Positions 27,619 through 38,459 of a stretch of 64,000 nt of DNA are shown one piece after another. Source of the stretch: Helicobacter sp. 11S02596-1 (GTDB lineage Bacteria; Campylobacterota; Campylobacteria; Campylobacterales; Helicobacteraceae); assembly GCF_002272825.1 (NCBI RefSeq), contig NZ_MLAM01000002.1, positions 1 through 64,000 on the forward strand, given 5' to 3'. Positions within the stretch are counted from its first letter, which is position 1. Each line of letters opens with the position of its first letter. Below the pieces are notes generated by a model, which was not told where the DNA came from, searched no databases, and saw only the letters and a program-made list of their open reading frames with translations. A program made the position numbers and the translations under genes.

Positions 27619-27754
27619 ATTTTTACTCGATTCAGTTTTTGCAAACTGAATCTGAAGACCACTCCGCAAGATGTAAAATCTTGCTTCGCTCCTAAAGTTA
27701 CCATTTCATACCCAAGCGTTGCTTGGGTATTGGAAATAGATTTCTAAGGTTTTT
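27619..27754 (+). repeat. complete three-hairpin repeat element (reference copy)
   Basis: The cleanest copy. Stem 1 is GATTCAGTTT/AAACTGAATC with a 4-base loop; linker TGAAGACCACTCC; stem 2 is GCAAGAT/ATCTTGC with a 5-base loop; linker TTCGCTCCTAAAGTTACC; stem 3 is ATACCCAAGC/GCTTGGGTAT with a 3-base loop, extended by an outer ATTTC/GGAAAT pairing; end TTTCTAAGGTTTTT. All three stems are perfect. Other copies keep the linkers and change the stems. Confidence 0.9.
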
Positions 27755-27861
27755 AGTCCTGAAACTGCTTGCCTTTGTCGTTGCTTGTGTGCTGTGAAAA
27801 ATCGGAAAATTTTGACCCGCCCACCCAATCGTTGAAGTGCGACCGCCGATTTTGTTTTATT

Positions 27862-27925
27862 ATTTGAATTCGATTCGCTTAGCGAATCTGAAGACCACTC
27901 CGCAGGGGAGCAAATCTTCTGCCAA
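27862..27925 (+). repeat. partial palindromic repeat element
   Basis: The first hairpin has stem GATTCGCT/AGCGAATC, then TGAAGACCACTCCGCAGG and a variant second hairpin; it breaks off before the third. The bases around it (27755-27861 and 27926-28000) contain a G/C-rich patch (GACCCGCCCACCCAA) but no gene. The remainder of this gap carries the ilvC promoter. Confidence 0.75.
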
Positions 27926-28019
27926 GCACGCACGATTATAGCACACATAAACCAGCCATTTGATTGCAAAATGGAAACAAAATTCTTGTCTTAAAAGTAA
28001 CTACTAAGTTTCCTTAACA

Positions 28020-28025
28020 TATAAT
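28020..28025 (+). promoter_or_regulatory. -10 box for ilvC-minDE-dprA-ruvX operon
   Basis: TATAAT 35 bases before the ilvC ATG, followed by an AAAGGATG ribosome site. Confidence 0.6.
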
Positions 28026-28030
28026 CGTAG

Positions 28031-29086
<1,056 letters not shown>

Positions 29087-29094
29087 GGCAAATA

Positions 29095-29901
29095 ATGGCG
29101 GAGGTAATCACGATAACTTCAGGCAAAGGCGGGGTGGGCAAAAGCACGGCGACAGCGAACATCGCTGTGGGCTTAGCCCAAAGTGGCAAAAAAGTTGCGG
29201 CAGTCGATTTTGACATTGGTCTGCGTAATCTCGATATGATATTGGGGCTAGAAAATCGTATCGTTTATGATGTTGTTGATGTGATGGAGGGCAAATGCAA
29301 CCTTTCGCAAGCCCTCATCAATGACAAAAAAACAAAAAACCTTTATTTTCTGCCCGCCTCTCAAAGCAAAGACAAAAATATCTTAGACAAACAAAAAGTA
29401 AAAAATCTCATTGAAAGCTTGAAAAAAGATTTTGATTATGTCTTGCTAGATTCCCCTGCTGGGATTGAAGGCGGGTTTGAACACGCGATTTTTTGGGCAG
29501 ATCGTGCATTGGTAGTCGTTACCCCAGAGGTGAGTTCGGTGCGAGATGGGGATCGGGTGATTGGGATTATTGATGCCAAATCTGATCGGGCAAAAAATGG
29601 CTCAGAAGTCCAAAAACATATCATCATCAACCGCCTCAAGCCCGAATTGGTGCAAAAGGGCGAAATGCTCTCCAACGAAGATGTCCTCAACATCCTTGCC
29701 TTGCCTCTCATCGGTCTTATCCCTGAAGATAGCAAAGTCGTTTCAGCCACCAATGCAGGCGAGCCTGTAATTTATGGCAATAGCCCTAGTGGGGAGGCCT
29801 ACAAAAGAATCGTCAAGCGCTTGCTCGGTGAAGCAGTCGATTTTCCTGAATTCAAATCCCAAAGTGGCTTTTTGGGGGCATTCAAAAGGTTGTTTCAATG
29901 A
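29095..29901 (+). CDS. minD: septum site-determining ATPase MinD
   Basis: A 268-residue ParA/MinD-type ATPase placing the division septum. It has the deviant Walker [11 protein letters not shown] (9-18), the [10 protein letters not shown] switch, and a C-terminal amphipathic membrane-targeting helix ([11 protein letters not shown]). Its stop overlaps minE by 4 bp. No minC is in the window. Confidence 0.96.
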   Translation: MAEVITITSGKGGVGKSTATANIAVGLAQSGKKVAAVDFDIGLRNLDMILGLENRIVYDVVDVMEGKCNLSQALINDKKTKNLYFLPASQSKDKNILDKQKVKNLIESLKKDFDYVLLDSPAGIEGGFEHAIFWADRALVVVTPEVSSVRDGDRVIGIIDAKSDRAKNGSEVQKHIIINRLKPELVQKGEMLSNEDVLNILALPLIGLIPEDSKVVSATNAGEPVIYGNSPSGEAYKRIVKRLLGEAVDFPEFKSQSGFLGAFKRLFQ

Positions 29902-30131
29902 GTTTGCTCACAAAATGGTTTGGCAATGATGGGAGTGCTAAGATTGCCCGAGATAGACTCAAGATAGTTCTAGCCCACGAAAGGAGCGTGAAACTGCCCT
30001 ATATGGAAGATATGAAACGAGAGATTTTAGAAGTGGTGCAAAAATACACCCACGCTTCAAAAATCGACATCAAAGCCGACTCCAACCAAAATATCGATAC
30101 ATTAGAGGTCGAGATTATTCTGGGAAAATAA
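29898..30131 (+). CDS. minE: cell division topological specificity factor MinE
   Basis: A 77-residue protein that stimulates MinD ATPase and drives pole-to-pole oscillation. The N-terminal anti-MinCD region includes [16 protein letters not shown]; the C-terminal dimerisation region follows ([19 protein letters not shown]). It is coupled to minD by a 4-bp overlap and to the next gene by a 1-bp TAATG overlap. Confidence 0.93.
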   Translation: MSLLTKWFGNDGSAKIARDRLKIVLAHERSVKLPYMEDMKREILEVVQKYTHASKIDIKADSNQNIDTLEVEIILGK

Positions 30132-31273
30132 TGAAAAAAAACCTCGTTTTTGTTTCATTATTATTGTTTTTTTGCTTGATGTTTGGGGCTTTTGCATCGG
30201 GTTGGCTGGGCGGTTCGCTAGGGGATTCGCTAGAAAATTCAATGAAAGGCTGGCTAGGAAGTGAGCAAAAAAATGCACCAAAAAGTTCGCTAGATACGCA
30301 TTCCCAAGCTAGTCAAAACGATGTTATTATCATCAATGCCAAAGAAATATCCCTGCAAAATCTCTCGTCCCACCCAGAAGAGGGGGATTTTCAAGATTGG
30401 GAAAATGCTTCCCTCCCGCCCTCTATCCTCGATACCTTAGAAAAAACACCATCACAACAAAAATCCCCCAAGAAGACACAACACCCCGCTAGCTATCCTA
30501 ATACCTCAAAGCTTTCTGCCCCAACACCCCACCCTGAGAGCGCAAACACCCCCACACCGCCAAAAAATCTGCCGAAAAAACCCGCACCCAAAAACGCTCA
30601 AAAACCAAAGCTAGCGATTATTATGGACGATATGGCTTACCCTTGGCAACTCAAATCCCTCCACCAGCTAGGGTTAAAGATCACGCCATCATTTTTCCCC
30701 TACAATGATGACAACAAGCTCACGCCCAAAATGGCAGCCAATGAAGCATTTTATATGGTGCATTTGCCACTAGAAGCCTTGCATTTTTATCAAAGCCCGC
30801 ATAGATGGATAAAAACAGGGCAGACACCAGAGGAGATTGAGGACTATATCGCCCAAATCAAGCACGATTTTCCCAAGCTCGCTTTTATCAACAACCACAC
30901 CGGGAGCAAGTTTAGCGCGAGCTATCCGGATATGAAAAATTTCATCGACATCTTGGAAAAATACGGCATTACGTTTGTAGATTCTCGGACGACTGCAGAC
31001 ACCAAAGCCCCTGAAATCTACGCTCAAATGCAAAAACCCTTGCTTTCGAGGGAGGTTTTTTTGGATAATCACGCCAATACAAAAAAAATCCTCCATCAAA
31101 TTAAAATTGCCATTGCCCTAGCAAAGAAAAAAGGCTATGCCATTGCGATTTGCCACCCGCACAAAGAAACATTCCACGCCCTTGCTATCGCAAAGAAATC
31201 GCTTTTTGATGGCGTCGAATTGGTTACTATTGATACGATTTTTGATGAGGTGAAAAAATCCTATGCAAAGTAA
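30131..31273 (+). CDS. divergent polysaccharide deacetylase family protein (YibQ-like)
   Basis: A 380-residue exported protein: an N-terminal signal-anchor (LVFVSLLLFFCLMFGAFASG), a long Pro/Ser/Lys-rich linker (about 95-155), and a C-terminal NodB-like barrel beginning KLAIIMDDMAYPWQL. Likely metal and catalytic positions are the DD of IIMDD, NNHTGSKFS and ICHPHKE. The divergent deacetylase family is periplasmic and its substrate is not established. Operon position between minE and dprA links it to the envelope and division. H. pylori lacks a gene here. Confidence 0.75.
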   Translation: MKKNLVFVSLLLFFCLMFGAFASGWLGGSLGDSLENSMKGWLGSEQKNAPKSSLDTHSQASQNDVIIINAKEISLQNLSSHPEEGDFQDWENASLPPSILDTLEKTPSQQKSPKKTQHPASYPNTSKLSAPTPHPESANTPTPPKNLPKKPAPKNAQKPKLAIIMDDMAYPWQLKSLHQLGLKITPSFFPYNDDNKLTPKMAANEAFYMVHLPLEALHFYQSPHRWIKTGQTPEEIEDYIAQIKHDFPKLAFINNHTGSKFSASYPDMKNFIDILEKYGITFVDSRTTADTKAPEIYAQMQKPLLSREVFLDNHANTKKILHQIKIAIALAKKKGYAIAICHPHKETFHALAIAKKSLFDGVELVTIDTIFDEVKKSYAK

Positions 31274-32048
31274 TTTTGTTTTTTCTCCTCTAGGGCAACT
31301 CCCCCCATCGCTAAGCACCATTCCCGATGCCCCAAAATCGCTGTATTTTGCCGGCAACACACAGCTTTTGGAAGCAAAATATAAAATCGCTATCGTAGGC
31401 ACAAGACGCCCGAGCCACTATACGAAAAATTTCACTTCCCTCCTCGCCCAAAAGATCGCACAAAATCACGGCGTTGTCATCAGTGGCGGGGCTTTGGGCG
31501 TGGATATCATCGCCCAAAATGCCGCACTCCCCTATACGATTATGGTATCTCCGGCAAGCCTTGATAAAATCTACCCACCATCAAATGCCCCGATCATCTC
31601 ACAAATTGCCCAAAAAGGGCTGATTTTGAGTGAGTATGAAAAGGAATACGCCCCCAGAGATTACTCCTTTATCCAGCGCAATCGGCTCGTGATCGCCTTG
31701 AGCGATTGGGTGGTGATCCCTGAGGCAAATCTCCATAGTGGCTCGATGCAGAGTGCCAAATTTGCCAGAAAATACCAAAAGCCTATTTTTGTTTTGCCCC
31801 AACGCCTCGATGAAAGCACGGGGACAAATTTTTTGCTCCAAAATAAGCTGGCAAGCCCGATCTATGACATCGATGCGTTTATCGAGATGGTTTTTGGCGT
31901 GCGAGAAAAAACCGATGATGTGTTTTTGAAATTTTGTGAAAAATTGCCCACATTTGAAGAAGCCTATCTGATGTATGGTGATTTGGTTTTAGAATATGAG
32001 CTTGATGGTAAGATTACCCGTGAAAATGGTCGTTTGAAGGTGGTTTGA
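31263..32048 (+). CDS. dprA: DNA processing protein DprA
   Basis: A 261-residue Rossmann-fold protein that loads RecA on incoming single-stranded DNA in natural transformation. Blocks seen are AIVGTRRPSHYTKN, VISGGALGVDIIAQNAAL and PRDYSFIQRNRLVIALSD. A short winged-helix-like C terminus (FEEAYLMYGDLVLEYELDGKI) completes the H. pylori-type protein. It starts 11 bases inside the deacetylase gene and overlaps ruvX. Confidence 0.9.
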   Translation: MQSNFVFSPLGQLPPSLSTIPDAPKSLYFAGNTQLLEAKYKIAIVGTRRPSHYTKNFTSLLAQKIAQNHGVVISGGALGVDIIAQNAALPYTIMVSPASLDKIYPPSNAPIISQIAQKGLILSEYEKEYAPRDYSFIQRNRLVIALSDWVVIPEANLHSGSMQSAKFARKYQKPIFVLPQRLDESTGTNFLLQNKLASPIYDIDAFIEMVFGVREKTDDVFLKFCEKLPTFEEAYLMYGDLVLEYELDGKITRENGRLKVV

Positions 32049-32053
32049 GGGCA

Positions 32054-32470
32054 ATGGTGAGCAATGCAAATGGCGTGATAATAGGCTGTGATGTCGGGCT
32101 CAAAAGGATCGGGCTGGCTGGCTATATTTCTGGTATCATCTTGCCATTTGAGCCGATATTACGCAAAAATCGCAATCAAGCCAGCCAAGAGGTTACTAGT
32201 TTTTTGCATTCCAAAAATGCCGAAAAACTTATCGTAGGTATCCCTGATAAAAATACCTGTAGCGACACTTATGCGCGGATCACGCATTTTATTGGCTTGC
32301 TTGCATTTGGAGGCGAAATCATCTATGTCAATGAAGATTTTTCTAGCGCAGAGGCGTTCGAGCATTTGCTCCATATGGGGAGAAAATCCAGAAAACAAGC
32401 CCAAAAAGATGGCAAACTCGATTCATTAGCAGCGTGTGAAATCTTGCAACGATATGTCGAAAGCCTCTGA
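32054..32470 (+). CDS. ruvX: YqgF/RuvX-family nuclease
   Basis: RNase H-fold protein of about 138 residues, implicated in pre-16S rRNA processing (YqgF) and called Holliday-junction resolvase-like. The first catalytic aspartate is in IGCDVGLKRIGLA, the glutamate in YVNEDFSSAEA, and the last aspartate in KLDSLAACEIL. The ATG at 32054 is chosen; a TTG at 32045 overlapping the dprA stop would add three residues. Last gene of the operon; repeat DNA follows. Confidence 0.85.
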   Translation: MVSNANGVIIGCDVGLKRIGLAGYISGIILPFEPILRKNRNQASQEVTSFLHSKNAEKLIVGIPDKNTCSDTYARITHFIGLLAFGGEIIYVNEDFSSAEAFEHLLHMGRKSRKQAQKDGKLDSLAACEILQRYVESL

Positions 32471-32474
32471 AAAC

Positions 32475-32818
32475 TTGCCCACTCCCTTAGTGAGTGAGAT
32501 GACAGGGCGTAGCGGGCTTTGGTTTGTTGGGGGATAAGATTTAAATACCTTAGAAAATTTGCCCGCCCGCCCCAAGTTGATAGCCTTGCGTTAGCTTGAC
32601 TATAACCCCATTCTTTAGGAGCAAACACCGATTCAATCGGTGGTAGCGATCTTCAGATTCGGGCTTTAACCCGAATCGAGTAAGCAAAATGAAAACCTTA
32701 GAAATCTATCTCGAATATTCAAGCAAGCTTGAATATGAGATGATTACTTTAGGAGCAAACGGGGCTAGGCTCCCGTGAGTGATCTTCAGATTCACGTTAG
32801 TGAATCGAGTAAAACATA
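32475..32818 (-). repeat. palindromic repeat cluster, reverse orientation (32.5-32.8 kb)
   Basis: This gap between convergent ruvX and the flavoprotein gene carries two minus-strand elements with first hairpins at 32648-32684 (stem GATTCGGG/CCCGAATC) and 32780-32816 (stem GATTCAC/GTGAATC). The second is complete: second hairpin ACGGGAG/CCCCGT, third hairpin ATATTCAAGC/TTGAATAT bracketed by ATCTC/GAGAT, end TTTCTAAGGTTTT. The first has ACCGATT/AATCGGT as second hairpin, then the G/C-rich module. No gene is present. Confidence 0.85.
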
Positions 32819-32827
32819 ATCAAAACC

Positions 32828-33787
32828 CTAGCCGATTCTATTCTTGATTTCTTTGATGATTTCGTGTCCGTGATTGAGTGCCGTGGCGATGGAAGCGCCG
32901 GATTTGAACAAAATATCACCCGCTACAAACAAATTCCCCACCGAGCTTTCAAGCTTGTCTGTCGTGATAGGGATATTGTTAGCGTCCAAATCAATACCGC
33001 ATTTTTTCAAAAAATCCACAGGCGCTAAACCACCGATAGCATACACCACCCTATCAAAAACCTCGCTATTCCCATCAGTAAAAAGCACCTTGATTTTCCC
33101 CTCTACATCTTCAAGCCCGGTAATATCAATACCCAGTTTTGTCTTGAGCTGCCCATTTTGCATTACTTCAGCGAGATTTTGGGCGTTGGATTCATTGATC
33201 CGACTAAATTCGCTTCGCCTGTAGTTGAGCGTAGTATCGGTGATGGTGCATAAATAACACGCATATTCAACGGCAGAATTTCCCCCGCCAACGACGAGGA
33301 TTTTTTCGCCCTCTTGGCAATCATTGATGTTATAAACGACTTTTTTTAGCAATGTGATAGGGATTTTGTAGGCGGGCTTGTTTGGTTGCCCCATTTTGCC
33401 GATAGAGACGACGATATAGTTGGCTTGATAGACCTGATTATCCGTCGTAGTGAGGACAAAGCCCTCGGGCGTTTTTTTGATGGATTCGATTTCTGTTTTG
33501 AAGCAAGCGTGAATATTGTGATTTTTCAAGATTTCATCAAACAATTCCAACGTGCTTTCTTTCGTGCCATCATCAAAAAAGATATTCCCATTGAGTTCGA
33601 CTTTTTGCCCTTTGTAGTCTTTATCGACGCGCTTGTTATCTTTGTAAAATTTCCTAATCGTAGTGGAATGCTCTTCGCCTTTTTCAAACAAAATAGTGTC
33701 TTTGATACCGCTAATCACGCTTTCAACAGCCGATGCGATCCCGCCCGGGCCTGCCCCGATAATAGCCACGTCATAGGTTTTGTTCAT
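32828..33787 (-). CDS. thioredoxin reductase-like flavoprotein without the CXXC pair
   Basis: A 319-residue FAD/NAD(P)H oxidoreductase. The FAD loop is AIIGAGPGGIASAVES, the NADPH loop VVGGGNSAVEYA, and the C-terminal FAD contact is LFVAGDILFKSGASIATALN. The redox CXXC of true thioredoxin reductases is missing, which matches the second, TrxB2-like protein of H. pylori (HP1164 type) that also sits beside ccoS. It probably reduces a ferredoxin/flavodoxin or quinone partner. The start at 33787 is set by AAAGGAGC upstream; a codon at 33859 would add 24 unlikely residues. Confidence 0.8.
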   Translation of the reverse strand: MNKTYDVAIIGAGPGGIASAVESVISGIKDTILFEKGEEHSTTIRKFYKDNKRVDKDYKGQKVELNGNIFFDDGTKESTLELFDEILKNHNIHACFKTEIESIKKTPEGFVLTTTDNQVYQANYIVVSIGKMGQPNKPAYKIPITLLKKVVYNINDCQEGEKILVVGGGNSAVEYACYLCTITDTTLNYRRSEFSRINESNAQNLAEVMQNGQLKTKLGIDITGLEDVEGKIKVLFTDGNSEVFDRVVYAIGGLAPVDFLKKCGIDLDANNIPITTDKLESSVGNLFVAGDILFKSGASIATALNHGHEIIKEIKNRIG

Positions 33788-33992
33788 CTTTGCTCCTTTG
33801 GATATGTTTTTGTTTTTCTTCTTTTCTAGCGGCTTCGTTGAGATCATCGACACCATCAAAAAGCACGCCTTGTGTCATCTTTTTTTCATCATCAAACTGC
33901 CCGCTCCTAAGCCCCCACAAAAAAGCGACCAACCCAAGAAATCCTATCATAATTGAAACGACTAACATCACAATCAAAACGCTGGTGCTCAT
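33771..33992 (-). CDS. ccoS: cbb3-type cytochrome oxidase assembly protein CcoS
   Basis: A 73-residue single-pass membrane protein: helix [20 protein letters not shown], then the CcoS hallmark FLWGLRSGQFDD and a charged tail. CcoS is needed for cofactor insertion into the cbb3 oxidase, the terminal oxidase of microaerophilic Campylobacterota. It overlaps maf by 4 bp upstream and the flavoprotein gene by 17 bp downstream. Confidence 0.85.
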   Translation of the reverse strand: MSTSVLIVMLVVSIMIGFLGLVAFLWGLRSGQFDDEKKMTQGVLFDGVDDLNEAARKEEKQKHIQRSKDEQNL

Positions 33993-34540
33993 ATTATCTC
34001 TAAAAAAGGTAAAATTTTCTCTACAGAAAGCCCCATAGCAGTGCTTGTAAGCCCAACTTGGGATTTGATATAACGCTTGTGAAAGCCCTCAACCATCACA
34101 CAACCTGCTTTTCCCATCCAGTCTTTTGAATCCAAATAATCACGCAAGTCTTCTGGCTCAAACGCATAGAGTTCATATGCCGTTACTGAGATGTCGATAA
34201 AATCAATTTTAGGGGCGTGATACATCATACACGTGAGGATTTCGATGGTTTGGGCATTTTGCTTATTGAGAAATGCTACTGCTTCGTTGGTATTTTTCGC
34301 CTTGCGTTGGAGTTCGCCTTGCACACTGATGACACTATCTGCGACAAGCACAGGGCTTTTGTCTCCAAATGTCTCTAGGGCGGCTTTGAGTTTGCCCGCT
34401 GTGGCTTCATAGACAAATTTTTTTGGGTTTTTTGTCTGGATACTATCTTCATCAAAATCAAGCGGTTTTTGGATAAATGCCACGCCAAAATCCCGCAATA
34501 ATTTTGCACGTGCTAGCGAAGCAGAAGCAAGGATAATCAA
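33989..34540 (-). CDS. maf: Maf-family nucleoside triphosphate pyrophosphatase
   Basis: A 183-residue house-cleaning enzyme hydrolysing non-canonical or excess dTTP/UTP/m5-nucleotides. The substrate loop is [18 protein letters not shown] and the metal-site region [11 protein letters not shown] keeps the VxxAD pattern. It overlaps alaS by 4 bp, the pair found also in H. pylori. Confidence 0.88.
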   Translation of the reverse strand: MIILASASLARAKLLRDFGVAFIQKPLDFDEDSIQTKNPKKFVYEATAGKLKAALETFGDKSPVLVADSVISVQGELQRKAKNTNEAVAFLNKQNAQTIEILTCMMYHAPKIDFIDISVTAYELYAFEPEDLRDYLDSKDWMGKAGCVMVEGFHKRYIKSQVGLTSTAMGLSVEKILPFLEII

Positions 34541-37119
34541 ATATTCTCCTCAATCTTTTTTTGGGCAAAATCTTTGGCAAAATCGAGAGCTTCGGGGATT
34601 TTGGATGGATTTTTGCCCCCAGCCGTGGCAAAATCGCTCCGCCCACCCCCGCCACCTTCAAGGATTTTTGCCACCGCTTTGATCCATTCGTTTGCATTGA
34701 TGGGTGCATTTTTGACCCCGCAAGCTAAGGAGAGTTTTTCTCCCTCTTGCCCGCCTTGATAGATAAGCAAGATAGCGATTTTTTCGTTTTGATTTTTGGC
34801 ATTATCGATGATTTCTTTGATGTTGGCACTACGGGTTTGAGCGATAATGATAACAACACCATTGATACAAGCACTCGGGCTTAGTTCATCAGATGGCTGG
34901 GTTTTTGCAAGCTCTTCTTTGAGTTCTTTGATTTGGGTTTTGAGTTTTGAAATCCCTAGCGAAATATCTTGATTTTTGAGGAGTTCTTTTGTTTGCCCTA
35001 GCGTATTGATGGCATTTTTGCCATACACATACGCAGCATTCCCGCATACCGCTTCAATCCTACGCACCCCGCTACTCACGCCCGATTCTTTGGTGATATA
35101 AAAACTCCCAATAAAGCCCGTATTTTGCACGTGAATGCCCCCGCAAAGCTCGCAAGACTCACCAGCAAAGCTCACCACCCGCACGACTTCGCCGTATTTT
35201 TCGCCAAAAAGTGCCATCGCACCTTTTGCTTTGGCCTCTTGGATACTCAGATGCTCGGTGGTAGCAGGGATATTTTTGCAAATCATCGCATTGACTTCTG
35301 CCTCGATGGTTTGGATTTCTTCTTGGCTGAGTGCTTTAGGGTGTGAAAAATCAAATCGCAGGCGCGAGGCTTCCACAAGACTGCCTGCTTGGGCGATATG
35401 CTCGCCTAGCACTTTCCTCAAAACAGCGTGCAAAAGGTGCGTAGCACTATGGTGCTTGATGACTTCAGAGCGATTAGGATCAACAATGACATCCAAAACC
35501 TCGCCTGGCGAGATGGTTTCAAATGGGCGTATCAAAGAAATATTGAGTCCAAAATATTTTTTGGTATCCAACACATCGGCGACTTTTTTGCCCGCACGAT
35601 ACAACTCCCCCTTATCGCCGATAGGCCCGCCAGATTCGGGATACAATGGCGTCACATCAAAAACGACAAATCCCTCGCCCGCTAGGCTGGCGACCTTTTT
35701 ATACGAACGATCCAGCAAGGCAATAACACGACTGGTAGTCTGGCTGTATTCGTAGCCATTGAATTGATTTTCTCCAAATTCATTCAAAATCTCTAAAAAA
35801 TCGCCATTTTTGACCTCATCGCCACTCCCTTTCCACGAGGCTTTTGCACGGCTTTTTTGCTCCTGCATACAAGACTGGAATGCCACTATATCAATGCCAA
35901 TGCCCTCATCTTTTAGCATATCTTGGGTCAAATCTAGCGGGAAACCATAAGTATCATAAAGCTTGAATGCGACCTCACCGCTAAAACACGCCCCTTTTTG
36001 GAGTGTTGTAAGCTCTTTTTTAAACATCTCCATCCCCGCTTCTAGGGTCTGAAAAAATCTCTCCTCTTCCGCCTGGCATTGCGCCATCAAAATAGCCTGT
36101 TTTTCTAGCAAATACGGGTAATGCCCGCCCATTTGCTCGCAAACTTTCGCAACGATATGGTATAAAAATGGCTGGTTTAGCCCCAGCAAATACCCGTGCC
36201 GAATCGCCCGCCTGAGGATTCTTCTTAGCACATAGCCCCGACCCTCTTTGTCAAAATTCACCCCTTGGGCGAGCAAAAAACTCACCGCCCTAGCGTGATC
36301 GGCGATCACGCGAAAACTCGCCCCGCTTTCATAAACATAAGGCGTTTTTGCAAGCCTAGAGACTTCCTCTATCAAGGGCATAAAGATCGATGAATCAAAA
36401 TTGCTTTTTTTGCCCTCTAAGAGCGCACATACGCGCTCTAATCCCATCCCTGTATCGATACTTGGCTTCGGCAGGGGCGAAAGCGAGCCATCGCTATGGC
36501 GCTCATACTGCATAAAAACAAGATTCCAAATCTCTAAAAATCGATCGCCATCCCCGCCAAAATAATCCTCTTCAGAGTGAAAAAACTCTGCCCCCTGATC
36601 GACAAATATTTCGCTACAAGGCCCGCAAGGTCCCGTGTCTCCCATCTGCCAGAAATTATCCTTATCGCCCATCCGCTTGATCCTACTAGGGTCGATGTGT
36701 TCGCACCAAATCTCATAGGCCTCATCGTCTTTTTCGTGGATACTCACATAAAGCGCACTTTTGGGAAATCCCAACTCTTGCGTTACAAACTCCCACGCAT
36801 AGCCAATCGCTTCTTTTTTGAAATATTCTCCAAACGAAAAATTTCCCAACATCTCAAAAAGCGTGTGGTGGCGTGCGGTATAGCCAACATTTTCGAGGTC
36901 ATTGTGCTTGCCACCTGCACGGATACATAGCTGGGATGAGGTGGCTTTTTTGATCGCAGGGGCGGGAACTTTGCCCGTAAAAATATCTTTAAACTGCACC
37001 ATCCCCGCATTGGTAAAAAGCAAACTGGGGTCATCAGGGACTAAAGGCATACTTTCATAGATCTGGTGTCCCTTAGAATTAAAAAAATTTAAAAATTTTG
37101 TTCGGATATCACTACTCAT
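34537..37119 (-). CDS. alaS: alanyl-tRNA synthetase
   Basis: Class II synthetase of 860 residues. The aminoacylation core has [10 protein letters not shown] and [13 protein letters not shown]; the editing domain carries the zinc ligands [12 protein letters not shown] and CELCGGIHV. The C-terminal DHHA1 region ([14 protein letters not shown]) is intact. It heads a minus-strand operon with maf, ccoS and the flavoprotein. The 5' spacer to cfa (37120-37248) is A/T-rich. Confidence 0.96.
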   Translation of the reverse strand: MSSDIRTKFLNFFNSKGHQIYESMPLVPDDPSLLFTNAGMVQFKDIFTGKVPAPAIKKATSSQLCIRAGGKHNDLENVGYTARHHTLFEMLGNFSFGEYFKKEAIGYAWEFVTQELGFPKSALYVSIHEKDDEAYEIWCEHIDPSRIKRMGDKDNFWQMGDTGPCGPCSEIFVDQGAEFFHSEEDYFGGDGDRFLEIWNLVFMQYERHSDGSLSPLPKPSIDTGMGLERVCALLEGKKSNFDSSIFMPLIEEVSRLAKTPYVYESGASFRVIADHARAVSFLLAQGVNFDKEGRGYVLRRILRRAIRHGYLLGLNQPFLYHIVAKVCEQMGGHYPYLLEKQAILMAQCQAEEERFFQTLEAGMEMFKKELTTLQKGACFSGEVAFKLYDTYGFPLDLTQDMLKDEGIGIDIVAFQSCMQEQKSRAKASWKGSGDEVKNGDFLEILNEFGENQFNGYEYSQTTSRVIALLDRSYKKVASLAGEGFVVFDVTPLYPESGGPIGDKGELYRAGKKVADVLDTKKYFGLNISLIRPFETISPGEVLDVIVDPNRSEVIKHHSATHLLHAVLRKVLGEHIAQAGSLVEASRLRFDFSHPKALSQEEIQTIEAEVNAMICKNIPATTEHLSIQEAKAKGAMALFGEKYGEVVRVVSFAGESCELCGGIHVQNTGFIGSFYITKESGVSSGVRRIEAVCGNAAYVYGKNAINTLGQTKELLKNQDISLGISKLKTQIKELKEELAKTQPSDELSPSACINGVVIIIAQTRSANIKEIIDNAKNQNEKIAILLIYQGGQEGEKLSLACGVKNAPINANEWIKAVAKILEGGGGGRSDFATAGGKNPSKIPEALDFAKDFAQKKIEENI

Positions 37120-37248
37120 CGTTTCCCCAGTTTGTAAGTTCGCTATTTTTGGATTATCTTATGCAAAATTCTATCCAAAATGTGTTTATGAATCCAGATA
37201 AAACAACATAATTCCAATCAAGTTTAAAATATTGTAAAACCAAAGTGA

Positions 37249-37254
37249 TATAAT
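37249..37254 (+). promoter_or_regulatory. -10 box for cfa
   Basis: TATAAT preceded by AAGTGA, 31 bases before the chosen cfa start. AAAAGG lies between them. Confidence 0.6.
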
Positions 37255-37284
37255 CGGCATAAATTTGTCAAAAAGGTGTCAAAG

Positions 37285-38451
37285 ATGTTGTCAAAGTTAT
37301 TATTAAAAGTAGCACTCAAAAAATGGAAGATCGGGGATTATGCTGTGAAATTTTGGGATGGGGATAGTTACCAAAACGGCTCTAACCCGCCAAAATTTAT
37401 TATCAAAATCAACCGACCTTTGAAGCTAAGCGATCTAAAAAAAGATATGTCCCTTACGATCGCAGAAGCCTATATGGACGGGGTTATCGATATTGAAGGC
37501 TCGATGGATGAGGTCGCAAGGGTGCTCTATCTGCACACCAATTATGCCGATCTGCATAAGCACGATAATGCCAAGCCGTTTCAAAGCAGTGCCAAAGAAA
37601 AATCCAATATCTCTAGCCACTATGATTTGGGAAATGATTTTTATTCCATTTGGCTCGATGAGACCTGGAGCTATTCGTGTGCGTATTTCAAAACACCAGA
37701 GGATTCCCTCCATACAGCCCAAATCCAAAAACTCGATCACACGCTCAAAAAACTCGATCTCAAGCCCGGTGAGAAGCTTTTAGATATTGGCTGTGGTTGG
37801 GGCTGGCTCTCTATCCGTGCCGCACAGACTTATGGCGTGGATGTGCTAGGCATTACCATCAGCGAGGAGCAGTATAAAGCCGCAAAAGCACGTGTTATTC
37901 AAGCAAAACTTGAAGACAAGGTCGAGATTCGATTATTGAATTACCAAGATTTAGATCCCAAAGAATACCAGTTTGATAAAGTCGTGAGTGTGGGGATGTT
38001 TGAACACGTTGGCAAAGCCAATATCCCGCTGTATTTCAAAAAGGTAAAAGAAGTGTTAAAGCCCGGAGGGATGTTTTTGCTCCATTCGATTATGTGCTGT
38101 TTTGAGGGTGAGACCAATGCGTGGATAGACAAATATATCTTTCCAGGCGGGTATCTGCCCTCGTTGCGGGAGGTGGTTTCGATTATGAGCGAGTCAGACT
38201 TTCATCTTTTGTTAGCAGAGAGCTTGCGGATACACTATGCCAAGACGCTTGATGAATGGTTCAAAAATTTTAACCACCATATCGATGAGATTTCTGTAAA
38301 ATACGACGAGCGTTTTGTCCGTATGTGGGGGCTTTATCTCAATAGTTGCGCATCGGCTTTTCGTGTAGGGAGCGTGGATTTGTTCCAATTACTCCTCACC
38401 AATAGCGTCAATAACGACCTACCGCTAACAAAAGAATACATCTATCGCTAA
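37285..38451 (+). CDS. cfa: cyclopropane-fatty-acyl-phospholipid synthase
   Basis: A 388-residue SAM-dependent enzyme converting unsaturated phospholipid acyl chains to cyclopropane rings, linked to acid tolerance in Helicobacter. It carries HYDLGNDFYSIWLDETWSYS, the SAM site LLDIGCGWGWLSI, and the catalytic-domain blocks FDKVVSVGMFEHVG and WIDKYIFPGGYLPS. The ATG at 37285 is preferred (AAAAGG eight bases before) over a GTG at 37276. Eight bases separate it from the glycosyltransferase. Confidence 0.93.
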   Translation: MLSKLLLKVALKKWKIGDYAVKFWDGDSYQNGSNPPKFIIKINRPLKLSDLKKDMSLTIAEAYMDGVIDIEGSMDEVARVLYLHTNYADLHKHDNAKPFQSSAKEKSNISSHYDLGNDFYSIWLDETWSYSCAYFKTPEDSLHTAQIQKLDHTLKKLDLKPGEKLLDIGCGWGWLSIRAAQTYGVDVLGITISEEQYKAAKARVIQAKLEDKVEIRLLNYQDLDPKEYQFDKVVSVGMFEHVGKANIPLYFKKVKEVLKPGGMFLLHSIMCCFEGETNAWIDKYIFPGGYLPSLREVVSIMSESDFHLLLAESLRIHYAKTLDEWFKNFNHHIDEISVKYDERFVRMWGLYLNSCASAFRVGSVDLFQLLLTNSVNNDLPLTKEYIYR

Positions 38452-38459
38452 GGAGTTAA

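Noticed and set aside
27706-27969. A minus-strand 87-codon frame and similar short frames inside the repeat clusters
   Set aside because: These frames arise from the repeat sequence itself, recur in pieces at every copy and have no start context; stems vary as base pairs, not as codons.
35135-35755. A 206-codon plus-strand frame opposite alaS
   Set aside because: Antisense to the conserved alaS editing domain, with no ribosome site or domain.
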